Assembly: GCA_003209655.1 (NCBI GenBank)
Contig: QCPW01000002.1
Location: 1-64,000, forward strand
DNA from: Prochlorococcus sp. AG-442-M23
GTDB lineage: Bacteria; Cyanobacteriota; Cyanobacteriia; PCC-6307; Cyanobiaceae
Length of the DNA stretch: 64,000 nucleotides
Reading direction: 5' to 3'
The notes beneath the pieces were generated by a model. The model was not told the DNA's origin. It did no database searches and worked only from the letters and a program-made list of their open reading frames with translations. Shown in pieces: positions 1-10,007 of the stretch. The position numbers and the translations under genes were made by a program. The first letter of the stretch is position 1. Every line of letters begins with the position of its first letter.

Positions 1-228
1 TTCTCTCATTAACATCAATTCTTGATCAGAGAGTTTTCCTAATTCTTTTAATCCAGATAAATTTCTTTCTCCAACTTCACTCCAATTCTCTCTTTTCCCG
101 GAAACTGTCTTTCTGCTATACGACCTAAAAAAGACGGGATAAGCAGCAGGAGCTGATTTTGGGAAGTCATCTTTTCTAAGATTATTAGAATTGCTCTCAG
201 AGGAAGCTTTATTTGGTGCAATTGTCAC
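1..228 (-). CDS. nrdJ: Class II (adenosylcobalamin-dependent) ribonucleotide reductase, N-terminal 76 codons
   Basis: Only the first 76 codons lie in the window; the gene runs off its left edge. The translation contains YPVFFRSYSRKT at about residues 30-41 and a following LKELGKLSDQELMLMRE segment, which I recognise as the N-terminus of the cyanobacterial B12-dependent ribonucleotide reductase that makes dNTPs from NTPs. The start is a GTG at 228-226 because no in-frame ATG lies just upstream; there is no clear Shine-Dalgarno. It diverges from the methyltransferase gene at 361. B12 dependence is family knowledge, not visible in this fragment. Confidence 0.75.
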   Translation of the reverse strand, partial: MTIAPNKASSESNSNNLRKDDFPKSAPAAYPVFFRSYSRKTVSGKRENWSEVGERNLSGLKELGKLSDQELMLMRE

Positions 229-360
229 GATAAAAAAAGTATGTAAATTTACCCGTATAGGAAGAATAACTCTACCTGTGGCGTCTGCAACTATTTTTAC
301 CACTATTTAACGGTTTGTGTAAAAATATGTTTATTATGAAATCTTTGTTCACGGAAGTTT

Positions 361-1056
361 ATGGAAAGAACTGTTGAACCTGAATTAATGGAAAGAGAAG
401 ACCAAGTTGATTCTTATGCTAAAGCTGACTTTTCAGAGGGAGAGAATAATCTTATTAGTCAAATAAATCATTACTTGATTAAAAATAATATTCATTTGAG
501 TGAAAAAGAATTGATTGTTGATTTAGGATGCGGACCTGGCAATATTTCTGAGAAGTTATCAACTAAATGGCCTAATGCCAATGTTCTTGGTATTGATGGC
601 TCAAAAGAGATGATTCGAATAGCTGAGTTAAATAAAAAGAATTCCTTAAATCGGAGTCGATTAAAAAATTTGCGTTACATTTGTGCAGATATAAAAAGCT
701 TTAAATTAAGTGATATTTCTCTCGAGAAAAATATAAGTTTATTAGTCAGCAACAGTTTAATTCACCACATTACTTATCTTGATGATTTTTTTAATTGCAT
801 AAAGAAATTATCAAGTGATTTGACTATAAATTTTCATAAAGATCTGAAAAGACCGATTGATAAACAATCAGCCTTGTATTTAAAAGAAAAATGTGGGGAA
901 AAATATAATGAAATTTTAACTAATGATTATTACGCATCATTAAAGGCTTCTTACACGTTAAAAGAATTAAAAGATTTTATTTTTGAGAATAATTTATCCT
1001 CTTTAGAAGTGTTCGAAGAGGGTGATCAATATTTAGTCATTTATGGTAAGGTTTAG
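361..1056 (+). CDS. Class I SAM-dependent methyltransferase
   Basis: A 231-residue soluble protein with the classic SAM-binding glycine motif DLGCGPG at residues 54-60 and the second acidic strand LGIDGS about 20 residues later. The middle of the protein contains SNSLIHH, the position where class I methyltransferases place their post-II/motif IV residues. The substrate cannot be read from the sequence. It is followed 29 bases later by prfC, so the two may be co-transcribed, but a link to translation termination is only inference. Confidence 0.8.
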   Translation: MERTVEPELMEREDQVDSYAKADFSEGENNLISQINHYLIKNNIHLSEKELIVDLGCGPGNISEKLSTKWPNANVLGIDGSKEMIRIAELNKKNSLNRSRLKNLRYICADIKSFKLSDISLEKNISLLVSNSLIHHITYLDDFFNCIKKLSSDLTINFHKDLKRPIDKQSALYLKEKCGEKYNEILTNDYYASLKASYTLKELKDFIFENNLSSLEVFEEGDQYLVIYGKV

Positions 1057-1085
1057 AGTTAGTGGGATTGTTAAAATAGAAATTA

Positions 1086-2723
1086 ATGAGTTCAAGTACA
1101 AAAAACTTAAAAAATAAAAATATCTTAGAGGCGGTAAATAAAAGAAGGAACTTTGCGATTATTTCACATCCTGATGCTGGTAAAACTACTCTTACTGAAA
1201 AACTTCTTTTGTATGGAGGCGCTATACAGCAAGCAGGGGCAGTAAAAGCAAGAGGTAATCAAAGGAAAGCAACTTCTGATTGGATGGAACTTGAAAAACA
1301 AAGAGGTATTTCAATTACTTCAACTGTTTTGCAGTTTGAATATGAAAGATCAGTAATAAATCTTTTGGATACTCCTGGTCACAAAGATTTTTCTGAAGAT
1401 ACCTATAGAACTTTGGCTGCTGCAGATAATGCTGTGATGCTTGAAGATGCCGCTAAAGGGTTAGAACCTCAAACAAGAAAATTATTTGAGGTATGCAGAA
1501 TGAGAAAAATACCTATTTTTACTTTTATTAACAAGATGGATAGACCAGGCAGAGAACCTTTTTCTTTGCTTGATGAAATTGAATCAGAGCTTGGTTTAAA
1601 TACTTTACCCGTTAATTGGCCAATTGGTATAGGTGAGGAATTTAGAGGAGTTATTGATAGATTTACAAGAGAGGTTATTTTATTTGATAAAGCTGTTAGA
1701 GGGAAACAGTCATATGAGAAAAGAATGAGTTTAGATGATAAAGAACTTTCAAAATATGTAGAGAAAGAATTACTTGATATCTCTCTTGAAGAGCTCGAGG
1801 TCCTTGATGAGGCAGGTTCGAAATTAGAAAAAGAAGAAATTTTTAATGGTTTGCTTACTCCTGTTTTCTTTGGCTCGGCGATGACAAATTTTGGGGTAAG
1901 ACCTTTTTTAGATAGTTTTTTGAAAATGGCTCAAAAACCTGCTTCAAGAAATAGTAATAAAGGAGATATCGAGCCTGCAAGTGATGAATTTAGCGGTTTC
2001 GTATTTAAGTTACAGGCAAATATGGATCCAAAGCATAGAGATAGAGTTGCTTTTATAAGAGTTTGTAGTGGAAAATTTGAAAAGGATATGTCAGTTAAAC
2101 ATTCTAGAACAGGAAGAACTATTAGATTATCTCGACCTCAAAAAATATTTGGTCAAGATAGAGAAGTAGTTGATGATGCCTATCCTGGAGATGTAATTGG
2201 ACTTAATAATCCAGGAATGTTTTCTATTGGAGATACATTATATACAGGAACCCATCTTGAATATGAGGGAATACCTTCTTTTAGTCCTGAAATATTTAGT
2301 TGGTTAAGAAATCCAAACCCTTCAGCATTTAAAAACTTTAGGAAAGGAGTAAACGAACTTCGTGAAGAAGGAGCTGTACAAATACTTTATGATTTTGATG
2401 AGAGTAAAAGGGATCCTATTCTTGCAGCTGTTGGACAATTACAGTTGGAAGTTGTTATTCATAGATTAAAAAATGAATATGGGGTAGATGCAAATCTCGA
2501 ATCAATGCCATATCAATTGGCAAGATGGGTGTCTGATGGGTGGTCTGCTGTTGATGAATTAGGAAAGATCTTTAATTGTAAAGTTGTTAAAGATTGTTGG
2601 AATAGGCCAGTGATTCTTTTTAAAAATCAGTGGAATCTTAATCAATTTATTGAAGATAATGAGAATTTAGATTTAAAAAAAGTAGCACCTGTTGTTAGTG
2701 GAGTGGAACCAATTGTTTTATAA
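1086..2723 (+). CDS. prfC: Peptide chain release factor 3 (RF3 GTPase)
   Basis: A 545-residue translational GTPase. G1 is HPDAGKTT at residues 28-35, G3 is DTPGHKD at 95-101 and G4 is NKMD at 149-152. The long region after the G domain and the segment around the [12 protein letters not shown] motif fit RF3 rather than EF-G. RF3 recycles RF1/RF2 from the ribosome after peptide release. Length is close to the family norm of about 530. The start ATG at 1086 is the first in frame and gives a short variable extension before the conserved [16 protein letters not shown] segment. Confidence 0.95.
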   Translation: MSSSTKNLKNKNILEAVNKRRNFAIISHPDAGKTTLTEKLLLYGGAIQQAGAVKARGNQRKATSDWMELEKQRGISITSTVLQFEYERSVINLLDTPGHKDFSEDTYRTLAAADNAVMLEDAAKGLEPQTRKLFEVCRMRKIPIFTFINKMDRPGREPFSLLDEIESELGLNTLPVNWPIGIGEEFRGVIDRFTREVILFDKAVRGKQSYEKRMSLDDKELSKYVEKELLDISLEELEVLDEAGSKLEKEEIFNGLLTPVFFGSAMTNFGVRPFLDSFLKMAQKPASRNSNKGDIEPASDEFSGFVFKLQANMDPKHRDRVAFIRVCSGKFEKDMSVKHSRTGRTIRLSRPQKIFGQDREVVDDAYPGDVIGLNNPGMFSIGDTLYTGTHLEYEGIPSFSPEIFSWLRNPNPSAFKNFRKGVNELREEGAVQILYDFDESKRDPILAAVGQLQLEVVIHRLKNEYGVDANLESMPYQLARWVSDGWSAVDELGKIFNCKVVKDCWNRPVILFKNQWNLNQFIEDNENLDLKKVAPVVSGVEPIVL

Positions 2724-2774
2724 AGTCCTATTGGATAATAAAATTGGCTAATCTATAGTTATTGTAAAAATCAA

Positions 2775-3449
2775 TTGGATTCAAATAAAAGCAAAAATAA
2801 TCCCGATAAAACTCCCTATGAAATATTAGGTGTTGACGAAGGTGCTGATTTTGAAGATATACAAGAAGCAAGAGATCTTAAAGTTAAGGAAGCTGGTGAA
2901 GATTTACTACTTAAGGCAAAAATAGAATCATCTTTTGATCAATTGTTAATGGGTAGTTTGAAAGCAAGGCAGTCAGGGAATGTTAGTTTCGAAGCTCAAA
3001 ATGCGTCTAAGAAAGAGAAACAAATTAATAAACTAATTAATAATGATTTCCCGCTTATATCTAAAATAAAAAATTTAAATAATAATGGTAACAAGTCAAA
3101 CGAATATAGCCTACCCAAAATAACCCCTCCATCTTTTGATAATCTTCCGATCAAATTATCCGTTGGATTATTATTTTTGATAATACTTTTAATTAGTCCT
3201 GATTCTTACAATAGACTTCTGCTTTCTATTTCAACTTTAATCCTTACTTATATTCAAATTAAATCAGGTAAAAAGTTTATTAGTTCTCTTGGATGGAGTG
3301 TGACATTTCTTTCAATAGGATTAATATTTGGAGGTTTATTTGAGACTAACTCATTTATTCAGGAAATATCTAATAACTCTTTATCAATTCAAAAAATTCA
3401 AAGTTTACCAGCAATGATAATTTTGTGGATAGGAGTAATTTTCCTTTGA
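2775..3449 (+). CDS. CPP1-like / DUF3353 membrane protein with degenerate J-like domain
   Basis: 224 residues. The N-terminus (PYEILGVDEGADFEDIQEAR, about residues 14-33) resembles a J-domain without the HPD tripeptide. The C-terminal half holds several hydrophobic segments (about residues 120-224). This arrangement matches the cyanobacterial/plastid CPP1 family, whose plant member protects protochlorophyllide oxidoreductase; that role is family knowledge. The start is a TTG at 2775, since no ATG precedes the conserved region. The stop lies one base before the convergent hslO stop. Confidence 0.75.
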   Translation: MDSNKSKNNPDKTPYEILGVDEGADFEDIQEARDLKVKEAGEDLLLKAKIESSFDQLLMGSLKARQSGNVSFEAQNASKKEKQINKLINNDFPLISKIKNLNNNGNKSNEYSLPKITPPSFDNLPIKLSVGLLFLIILLISPDSYNRLLLSISTLILTYIQIKSGKKFISSLGWSVTFLSIGLIFGGLFETNSFIQEISNNSLSIQKIQSLPAMIILWIGVIFL

Positions 3450-3450
3450 A

Positions 3451-4353
3451 TTAATTTTTAATCATCTTTTTAATCTCTTCAGAATTTATTAGATATTTAT
3501 TCTTGCAAAATTCGCAAACTAATTCGGCTTTTCCTTCTTTAATTAAAATATCTTCTAACTCCTTTTTATCAAGCATTTTCATTGCATTTAAACTTCTTTG
3601 TCTAGAGCACCGACATTCAAATCTAACTTCTTGAGTTCGAGCTTTCTCTGAAATTGATTTATCATCAATATCTGGAAATATATTTTTTATTAGTGAAAGA
3701 AGATTGTCTTTTGATTTAAATAAGTCCTCACTAAAAGAATTAATTTCTTTACATCTTTCTTCAAGAAGCGAAACTAATAAGGGATCAGTTTCTTTTTTTG
3801 GCAAAACTTGAGCTAATAATCCTCCGCTAGAAATAATTTTTTTATTTTGAATCTTTTCCCCAATAAATACAGCAGAAGGAGTCTGCTCAGAATGATATAA
3901 ATAAGATGCTAAATCTTCAGCAACATTTCCATTAACTAACTCAACTGTGCTGGTAAAAGGTTCTCCAAAACCATTATCCCGAATAACATTTAAATAGCCT
4001 GTCCCTAATGCTTTGGTGAAATCAAAAGAATATTGATTTGACTTGGTTTTAACTAGATCTAATTCCAAATTAGGATTTCCTACATAACCTCTAACTTTCC
4101 CATCTCTGCCTGCATCCACAAGTAATCCCTTTAAAGGACCATCAGATCTTACTCTTAAAGTGACTCGCCCATGCATTACTTTCATCGAACTTGCTAAAAG
4201 AAGAGAGGCGCTGAAGGCTCTACCCAGGATAGAAGTAGTTAAATATGACAATCCATGCCTCTCTTTCGCTTCCATTGATGCATCTGTTGTTAATACCGCT
4301 ACTAACCTTATTCCACCATTAGCGGCAGTTGCGCGTACAATTTTATCAACCAT
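3451..4353 (-). CDS. hslO: Hsp33 redox-regulated chaperone
   Basis: 300 residues beginning with [13 protein letters not shown], typical of Hsp33. The C-terminal redox switch has the four zinc-binding cysteines in CxC and CxxC arrangement: C247, C249, C280 and C283. Oxidation of these cysteines releases zinc and activates holdase activity in characterised homologues. The start codon overlaps the end of the upstream ABC ATPase gene by 8 bases (4346-4353), so they are probably translated from one message. Confidence 0.95.
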   Translation of the reverse strand: MVDKIVRATAANGGIRLVAVLTTDASMEAKERHGLSYLTTSILGRAFSASLLLASSMKVMHGRVTLRVRSDGPLKGLLVDAGRDGKVRGYVGNPNLELDLVKTKSNQYSFDFTKALGTGYLNVIRDNGFGEPFTSTVELVNGNVAEDLASYLYHSEQTPSAVFIGEKIQNKKIISSGGLLAQVLPKKETDPLLVSLLEERCKEINSFSEDLFKSKDNLLSLIKNIFPDIDDKSISEKARTQEVRFECRCSRQRSLNAMKMLDKKELEDILIKEGKAELVCEFCKNKYLINSEEIKKMIKN

Positions 4354-4990
4354 GATTTTGTTTCGTTAATTCCTTAATCTTTCCTTGTTTAAGAAATAAT
4401 ATTTTAGAAGGTATCCCCTCAAATAATGAGGGTTCATGCGTAACGATAATTATTGTATTTTTATTTTTGAGATTTAGAACTAAATTCTTAACATCATTTT
4501 TCATTGACCAATCAAGCCCGGCCGTTGGTTCATCAAGTAAAAGAATAGTTGGATTTCTCATTAGTTGAACGGCTACAGCTAATCTTCTCTGTTGACCACC
4601 ACTTAATTTCTCAGGAGGTTGAGTCAGATTTATATCTGATAACCCTACTTGTTTTAAAACTTGCTCAATTTTTTTTTCTCTCAATGATTTATAACCAATT
4701 TTTAATTCTTTCCCGATGGTTGTTCCTAAAAAGTATCTTTCTGGGAATTGGAATACTACTCCACTTATCCATCTTCTTTTCCTGGCAGACATATTTTTAT
4801 TTTTCCAAGTAATCTTTCCTTCCTGAGGATTAATTAGCCCACTTATTATTTCTAATAGAGTAGTTTTACCTGAACCACTACTACCGCAAATTAATATAAT
4901 TTCATTTTCATGTAGATTGAAACTAATATTATCTAGTATTTTTTTATTTCCTGTTTGAGGTTGATAAGTAATATCTTTTAAATCAAGCAT
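4346..4990 (-). CDS. ABC transporter ATP-binding protein
   Basis: A single nucleotide-binding domain with Walker [10 protein letters not shown], signature LSGGQQRR, Walker [14 protein letters not shown] and H-loop VTHE. I place the start at the ATG at 4990, which gives [10 protein letters not shown], rather than the upstream ATG at 5035, because ABC ATPases normally begin just before this strand. No permease gene is adjacent, so substrate and partner are unknown. The end overlaps hslO. The divergent neighbour starts at 5076. Confidence 0.85.
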   Translation of the reverse strand: MLDLKDITYQPQTGNKKILDNISFNLHENEIILICGSSGSGKTTLLEIISGLINPQEGKITWKNKNMSARKRRWISGVVFQFPERYFLGTTIGKELKIGYKSLREKKIEQVLKQVGLSDINLTQPPEKLSGGQQRRLAVAVQLMRNPTILLLDEPTAGLDWSMKNDVKNLVLNLKNKNTIIIVTHEPSLFEGIPSKILFLKQGKIKELTKQNHG

Positions 4991-5037
4991 TATTAATTTA
5001 GTTGTAGGTATAAAATTTAAACTTTGAATAATCAACT

Positions 5038-5043
5038 TATAAT
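5038..5043 (+). promoter_or_regulatory. Putative -10 element of the DUF3531 gene
   Basis: An exact TATAAT lies 33 bases upstream of the ATG at 5076 in the divergent intergenic region. No convincing -35 is visible. It is offered as the probable promoter of the 5076-6302 gene pair; transcript-end mapping would settle it. Confidence 0.4.
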
Positions 5044-5075
5044 AAGTATAGATCTAAAAAAAACTAACAGTAAAT

Positions 5076-5519
5076 ATGAATATCGCATTTAGGGAAGTTG
5101 ATCCTTTTAATTGTTGGATTTGGATAAAATTTTTTGAAATCCCTACTGAAGCAGAAAAAAACTACTTAGATGGTGTTTTTGATAGTTGGTATGTTTTAGG
5201 TAGGTTAGGTGGTTTTAATTCTGAAAATTTACAAACTCATGAAGAGGGTTCTGATTTAAGTTGGATGTCATACGATAATGCTCAAAAAGAATCTACTCTT
5301 CCTGCCTTGATGCATAATTTAGGTGTTATGGAATATCAAAATTTATGGTCAAGAAGTTGGGTTGATTTTGGAACTTCAGATTCAATTTCTATTGATATTT
5401 TAATAAATGCGTTAAATGAGATATCTAATAATTATGTAAAAATTGATGAATTAATAATTGGAGGAGAAAATAGTGATTGGTCGATTGAGGAACATGAAGA
5501 TTTGGTTTTTAAAAATTGA
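5076..5519 (+). CDS. DUF3531 family protein
   Basis: 147 residues, acidic and Trp-rich, starting MNIAFREVDPFNCWIW and containing YLDGVFDSWYVLGRLGGFN. This is a conserved protein of cyanobacteria and plastid-bearing eukaryotes that I assign to DUF3531. Its function is unknown to me. No signal peptide or membrane span is visible. It precedes rsmE by 9 bases, suggesting co-transcription. Confidence 0.7.
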   Translation: MNIAFREVDPFNCWIWIKFFEIPTEAEKNYLDGVFDSWYVLGRLGGFNSENLQTHEEGSDLSWMSYDNAQKESTLPALMHNLGVMEYQNLWSRSWVDFGTSDSISIDILINALNEISNNYVKIDELIIGGENSDWSIEEHEDLVFKN

Positions 5520-5528
5520 TTTTTATAT

Positions 5529-6302
5529 ATGGATGATTTAAAAAGATTATTTATACAGAATGAAAGAATAATTAATAACAAGAACAATAATTTAAAACTT
5601 ACAAATAATGAAGCGCGCTATATAAATAAAGTAATGCGAATAAAAATTGGTAAAGAAATATTTGTCACTAATGGCCAAGGTTCATTATGGAAAGCTATAA
5701 ACTTAGAGGACAATTTTATAAAGATAAACAATATTAATAATCCTTATTTATTTCAAAAAAAAGAAAAAATTTTATTAGGAATAGCTGTTGTTATTCCTAA
5801 AAATGGTTTTGAAGATATTCTAAAAATGTGTACTGAAATAGGAATTGATTTTATACAACCTTTGAATTCAGATAGACAGGTTAAGAAGTATAACAACTTC
5901 TCAAATAAACTTGTAAGATGGGATTCTATTATCAATGAAGCTGTTGAACAATGTGAGAGATTATGGAGACCATATATTTTGAGTGATATTAACGTATTCG
6001 ACTGGATAAATTCTATAGAAAATAAAGATATTATTTCAGTATCTGTTACAAGAGATGATAGATCTGATAATTTAAACCATTGGTTAAAAAAAAAGAAAAA
6101 TCTTTTGGATAAAAAAGGAGGAGTTTTATGGAATGTCATCGGACCGGAAGGAGGCTGGTCCCTAAGTGAAATTGAATTTTTTATAAAAAATAAAATTGCC
6201 TTTGTAAAACTTTCAGAAACCATTTTAAGAACTTCAACAGCCACTGTTAATGCAACTTCAATTCTTAGTCAATGGCGTAATGATCTTAAATTAATTCTTT
6301 AA
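5529..6302 (+). CDS. rsmE: 16S rRNA (uracil-1498-N3)-methyltransferase
   Basis: 257 residues with the SPOUT-class C-terminal knot motifs: GPEGG in NVIGPEGGWSLSEIEF, then LSETILRTSTATVNA. The N-terminal PUA-like part includes NNEARYINKVMRIKIG. The family methylates U1498 of 16S rRNA on the assembled 30S subunit. The N-terminal region is low in sequence complexity (many Asn/Ile/Lys) but intact. The following gene begins 4 bases after the stop. Confidence 0.93.
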   Translation: MDDLKRLFIQNERIINNKNNNLKLTNNEARYINKVMRIKIGKEIFVTNGQGSLWKAINLEDNFIKINNINNPYLFQKKEKILLGIAVVIPKNGFEDILKMCTEIGIDFIQPLNSDRQVKKYNNFSNKLVRWDSIINEAVEQCERLWRPYILSDINVFDWINSIENKDIISVSVTRDDRSDNLNHWLKKKKNLLDKKGGVLWNVIGPEGGWSLSEIEFFIKNKIAFVKLSETILRTSTATVNATSILSQWRNDLKLIL

Positions 6303-6306
6303 AAAA

Positions 6307-7050
6307 ATGAATTTACTTTCTAATGATTTTTTACTTGGTTTTTTAATTAATTTTATTCTGATTTCTTTGTTTTTTAGAGTCCCATTAATGACAAAAGCGG
6401 GGTGGATAAGTGCTGGGGTATTGGGGTCTATTTTATGGGGATGTTTTTCATGGCAAGGTTGGAGCTCTGTTGTAATTTATTTATTCCTTGGATCTCTTGT
6501 AACAAAAATTGGTTATAAATTTAAAAACGAAAAAGGGATAGCTGAAAAAAGAGGAGGAAAAAGAGGTCCTGAAAATGTTTGGGGTTCAGCTGCAACAGGA
6601 TTATTTTTTGCAATAATGGTTAAATTGAATTTTACTAATTTAGTTTTTTACAAAATTGGTTTTGCTGCAAGTTTTGCCGCAAAGTTGGCAGATACTTTTG
6701 GTAGTGAAATAGGAAAAAGATTTGGTAGGAATACATATCTAATTACTTCTTTTAGAAAAGTTAAAAGAGGAACAGAAGGAGGAATTAGTTTAGAAGGTAC
6801 AGCAGCAAGTGCCTTAGGGGCAATATTTATGTCATTAATAATGTTTGTTTTAAATATTATCTCAACAAAATATCAATTTTTGATAGTTGCAATTTCTGGT
6901 TTTTTAGCAACTATTTCTGAAAGTTTTATTGGAGCTAAATTTCAAGACAAATATAAATTAAGTAATGAATTAGTAAATTCTATTCAAACAAGTATTTCTT
7001 CTATGATTGCTATTTTTTTTCTAATATTTTATCTTAAAATTTCTAATTGA
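6307..7050 (+). CDS. DUF92 / VTE6-type integral membrane protein
   Basis: 247 residues, mostly hydrophobic, with about six predicted membrane segments. The family signatures are AEKRGGKRGPENVWGSAATG at about residues 78-97 and ADTFGSEIG. The plant member VTE6 is a phytyl-phosphate kinase in phytol recycling for tocopherol synthesis; the same role here is likely but inferred from family. It sits 4 bases behind rsmE with no functional link. Confidence 0.8.
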   Translation: MNLLSNDFLLGFLINFILISLFFRVPLMTKAGWISAGVLGSILWGCFSWQGWSSVVIYLFLGSLVTKIGYKFKNEKGIAEKRGGKRGPENVWGSAATGLFFAIMVKLNFTNLVFYKIGFAASFAAKLADTFGSEIGKRFGRNTYLITSFRKVKRGTEGGISLEGTAASALGAIFMSLIMFVLNIISTKYQFLIVAISGFLATISESFIGAKFQDKYKLSNELVNSIQTSISSMIAIFFLIFYLKISN

Positions 7051-7067
7051 ATTACCTTTTATCAAAC

Positions 7068-7766
7068 TTAGGATTCCATCCATTTTTTAAGTATATCCCA
7101 ACTTTTAAGACGTTGATAAATCCAAAGATGTCCATGCTCATTTAAGTGTATACCATCTTCTGTGATCCAATTCTTACTTCTATTATCTGAGTACATTTCT
7201 CTAAAAGTTGACAGAAAAGGGACATTTTGATTTTTACAGACTTCTTCCATTCTTCTTTCATAAGAATGACAGAAATCATTTGAATACCATAAGCAACCAG
7301 CAAATGGCATTTTATTTTCATTAACTGGTGTTAGCCCAACTACAAAAACTTGAGTTTTGGATTTCATTTCAAAAATTAATCTTTCTAATCCATACTCGAA
7401 TCCATTTATCTCTAATTGGTGTCGGCCATTTTTTTGTCCAATTGTTGGAGTATCATTGAGGCCCACATTCAAGAGGATAGCTTTGGGTTTATTTCTTCTT
7501 GTTTCACCTCTTGAAGACCATTCTTTTTCCCAACGTAAAGAAACCTTTTCAATTCCATCTCCTCTTACTCCTAGGGGATAAATAATTGGAAAATTTTGAT
7601 ATTTTGACCAATCTTTTCTAAGTCTTTCGCACCACCCTCCTCCCTCAGTATCCCCCCATCCATATACTGAACTATCTCCAATTACAACCAATTGTTTTGG
7701 TAAAACAGGCACTAGGTTCCTTTTAATTATTTCACTTGATTTAAGAAGATTTTTATTACTAATCAA
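7068..7766 (-). CDS. SGNH/GDSL-type esterase-like hydrolase
   Basis: 232 residues. Block I is VVIGDSSVYGWG with the nucleophilic Ser at residue 32, a block III-like GLNDT follows, and the catalytic Asp-His pair appears as EDGIHLNEHGH near the C-terminus. No signal peptide is visible. It overlaps phnE by 4 bases (7763-7766), making it the last gene of the aspC-phnDCE operon. The substrate is unknown; an ester related to the transported compound is possible but speculative. Confidence 0.85.
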   Translation of the reverse strand: MISNKNLLKSSEIIKRNLVPVLPKQLVVIGDSSVYGWGDTEGGGWCERLRKDWSKYQNFPIIYPLGVRGDGIEKVSLRWEKEWSSRGETRRNKPKAILLNVGLNDTPTIGQKNGRHQLEINGFEYGLERLIFEMKSKTQVFVVGLTPVNENKMPFAGCLWYSNDFCHSYERRMEEVCKNQNVPFLSTFREMYSDNRSKNWITEDGIHLNEHGHLWIYQRLKSWDILKKWMES

Positions 7767-9265
7767 GTTAGATTACTTTTGATTTTACCATTTATTAATT
7801 CTCCAATTATTGCAATTGAGCTATAAGCAATCAATATTACTAGGACTTCTTCCCATGCGAATGAACTCAATGATTCTTGAAGTTGCCAACCTAAACCAAC
7901 ACTACCAATTACTCCTAGAATAGCTGTTTCTCGAATTATGATGTCAGATCTATAAGCACAATATGCTAAGTAACTATTTGCTTGTTTAACAAATAATCCA
8001 AAAAGCCAACTAGACCTCTTTGCAGCTCCTAATGATTTCAACGCAATATATTGTTTATTATCTTGGTTATGTAAATTCGCTAAAAGTAATTTGCTTGTTA
8101 TTGCTGCGTTATGTAACCCCAAAGTTATTGCTGCTAAAGATATTGAGGGATCATTAAACATTAAGAGTATTAGAATTAATACAGGTGGAGGTATTAAACG
8201 AAATAAAAATGAGATTAATCTGATAATTGTAATTCCTATTTTATTATTTAAAATCAATATAAAAATGGGAGGAAAACTTATAGCTATTCCAGTAGATAAT
8301 AGATATAAAACTATTGTTTCGAATAAAAGCTTTAAAAAATCATATGAAATAAAATTAAAGTTTGATATCAAAAGATTGTTGATCGAAATAAAAGGTATTT
8401 CATTTTTATTAAATATATAATAAACAAAGTAAGATAGAGAAAATATACTAATAGAAAATAAAGCTATTACAAAAGAGTTCAAAAATTTCTTAGAAATGTT
8501 AGAGAGGTTAAAATTTTTTAATAGTTCTTTTGAGATGATAATTAAAATAGCTAAACCCCAAAGATAAGTCCATAGCTCTCGGAAATTCAAAGTTTGAAAG
8601 GATAAAAATATACTAGTGCCTATTCCTCCAACTCCAAACAATCCCAAAACTGCTGTACTTCTTATGGCACATTCCAAACGGTATAACCCAAAATTTTTAA
8701 AGGTTTCTATCACTGGAGTCCAAACTAATGTTATTAAAGTGGAAGATTTAATACCATTAATTTGTTTAATTGATTCAATTGTTTTAAGATTAATATTTTC
8801 TATTTGCTCACTAAAAACTTTTGCATTTATAGCAACATAAGGAATGCAGATAGCAATTATCCCAATAGAAAAATTTAAACCATATATTTGCATTAATATA
8901 AGTCCCCAAATTATCTCATGAATCGATCTGATAAAAGTTAAAAATAAATTTAAAAATCTCTTTAAAAATATAGGTAAATTTAATATTTTATAAAAAATTT
9001 CTGAAGATAATATTCCAAAAATAACACCAAATATAATACTTATTAGCCAACTAAAAAATGCAATGAAAATAGTTTCATTTAATCTTTTTACTAATGTGAA
9101 AATGATTTCATTGTTAATTTTTGGATTTAAGGCAGAAATAATAAATTCTTTAAATAATTCAATTCCTCCAATATGAAAATTAATAAATAGTTCATAGGCT
9201 ATAGGTATAAAAACTATGATTGGTAGAAAAGTTATTGATGAAGAATTTAATTTTAATTTGTTCAA
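7763..9265 (-). CDS. phnE: Phosphonate/phosphite-type ABC permease, two fused permease domains
   Basis: 500 residues, about twice the usual PhnE length. Two permease units are visible in tandem, each with a cytoplasmic coupling loop: one around SIKQINGIKSSTLITLVWTP ending in FGVGGIGTSIFL, the other around YIALKSLGAAKRSSWLFGLF ending in GVIGSVGLGWQL. About a dozen hydrophobic segments are present. The fusion means one chain could replace the usual homodimer. It lies 4 bases after phnC and overlaps the SGNH gene. Substrate (phosphonate versus phosphite) cannot be told from the sequence. Confidence 0.85.
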   Translation of the reverse strand: MNKLKLNSSSITFLPIIVFIPIAYELFINFHIGGIELFKEFIISALNPKINNEIIFTLVKRLNETIFIAFFSWLISIIFGVIFGILSSEIFYKILNLPIFLKRFLNLFLTFIRSIHEIIWGLILMQIYGLNFSIGIIAICIPYVAINAKVFSEQIENINLKTIESIKQINGIKSSTLITLVWTPVIETFKNFGLYRLECAIRSTAVLGLFGVGGIGTSIFLSFQTLNFRELWTYLWGLAILIIISKELLKNFNLSNISKKFLNSFVIALFSISIFSLSYFVYYIFNKNEIPFISINNLLISNFNFISYDFLKLLFETIVLYLLSTGIAISFPPIFILILNNKIGITIIRLISFLFRLIPPPVLILILLMFNDPSISLAAITLGLHNAAITSKLLLANLHNQDNKQYIALKSLGAAKRSSWLFGLFVKQANSYLAYCAYRSDIIIRETAILGVIGSVGLGWQLQESLSSFAWEEVLVILIAYSSIAIIGELINGKIKSNLT

Positions 9266-9269
9266 TTAC

Positions 9270-10007
9270 CTAATAAATCTCGTTTAAATGATATTTTTTT
9301 AATTTCGTTTTCTCTATATCAAATAATATTTCACCATTTTTCATTCCAATAATTCTATTAAAACCATCTAATAAATCTAATCTATGCAAAGAAATTAAAG
9401 TAGTGTTAGGAACTTTTATTTTAGTTTTATTTTTAGTAATTAATAATAGATTTTTAAAGTAAGAAGTTAGTTTTGGATCTAAATTATTAAAAGGCTCATC
9501 AGCAAGTAGGATATCTGACTCTTGAATTAATGCTCTTGCAATAGCAAGTCTTTGTTTTTGGCCTCCAGATATTTTTCTAATATTTTTGGAAAAAATAGAT
9601 TTCTTAAGATGACAAACTTTCATATATTGATGAGCTTTATTAAAAGAACTTATATTTAGTAAATTTTTAAAAGCAAATAGGAAACTTTGTTTTCCAAGAA
9701 GTCCACAATTAACATTTTGTTCTGCTGATAGATCTTCTATTAATCTTAGATCTTGCCAGATAGTTGAGATCTTACTCTTTTGATATAAGTTTAATTTATC
9801 AAATTCTGTACCAAATAATTTGACTATACCTTTGTTAGGCTTGAGTGTTCCGTTAAGAATAGATATAAGAGTAGTTTTACCCGCACCACTTTTGCCTATT
9901 AATGCAATTTTTTCACCCGATTTAATTCTTAAACTTACCTTGTTTAAGGTGAAATCATTTTTATTTTTATAGCTTACCTCTTTTAATTCGAGAAGAGGAT
10001 TAATCAT
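9270..10007 (-). CDS. phnC: Phosphonate/phosphite ABC transporter ATPase
   Basis: 245 residues with Walker A GKSGAGKTT, signature ISGGQKQR and Walker B ILLADEPFNNLD. The gene position between phnD and phnE, rather than any unique motif, supports the PhnC assignment. Its start overlaps the phnD stop by 4 bases (10004-10007), a sign of translational coupling. It energises the fused PhnE permease. Confidence 0.87.
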   Translation of the reverse strand: MINPLLELKEVSYKNKNDFTLNKVSLRIKSGEKIALIGKSGAGKTTLISILNGTLKPNKGIVKLFGTEFDKLNLYQKSKISTIWQDLRLIEDLSAEQNVNCGLLGKQSFLFAFKNLLNISSFNKAHQYMKVCHLKKSIFSKNIRKISGGQKQRLAIARALIQESDILLADEPFNNLDPKLTSYFKNLLLITKNKTKIKVPNTTLISLHRLDLLDGFNRIIGMKNGEILFDIEKTKLKKYHLNEIY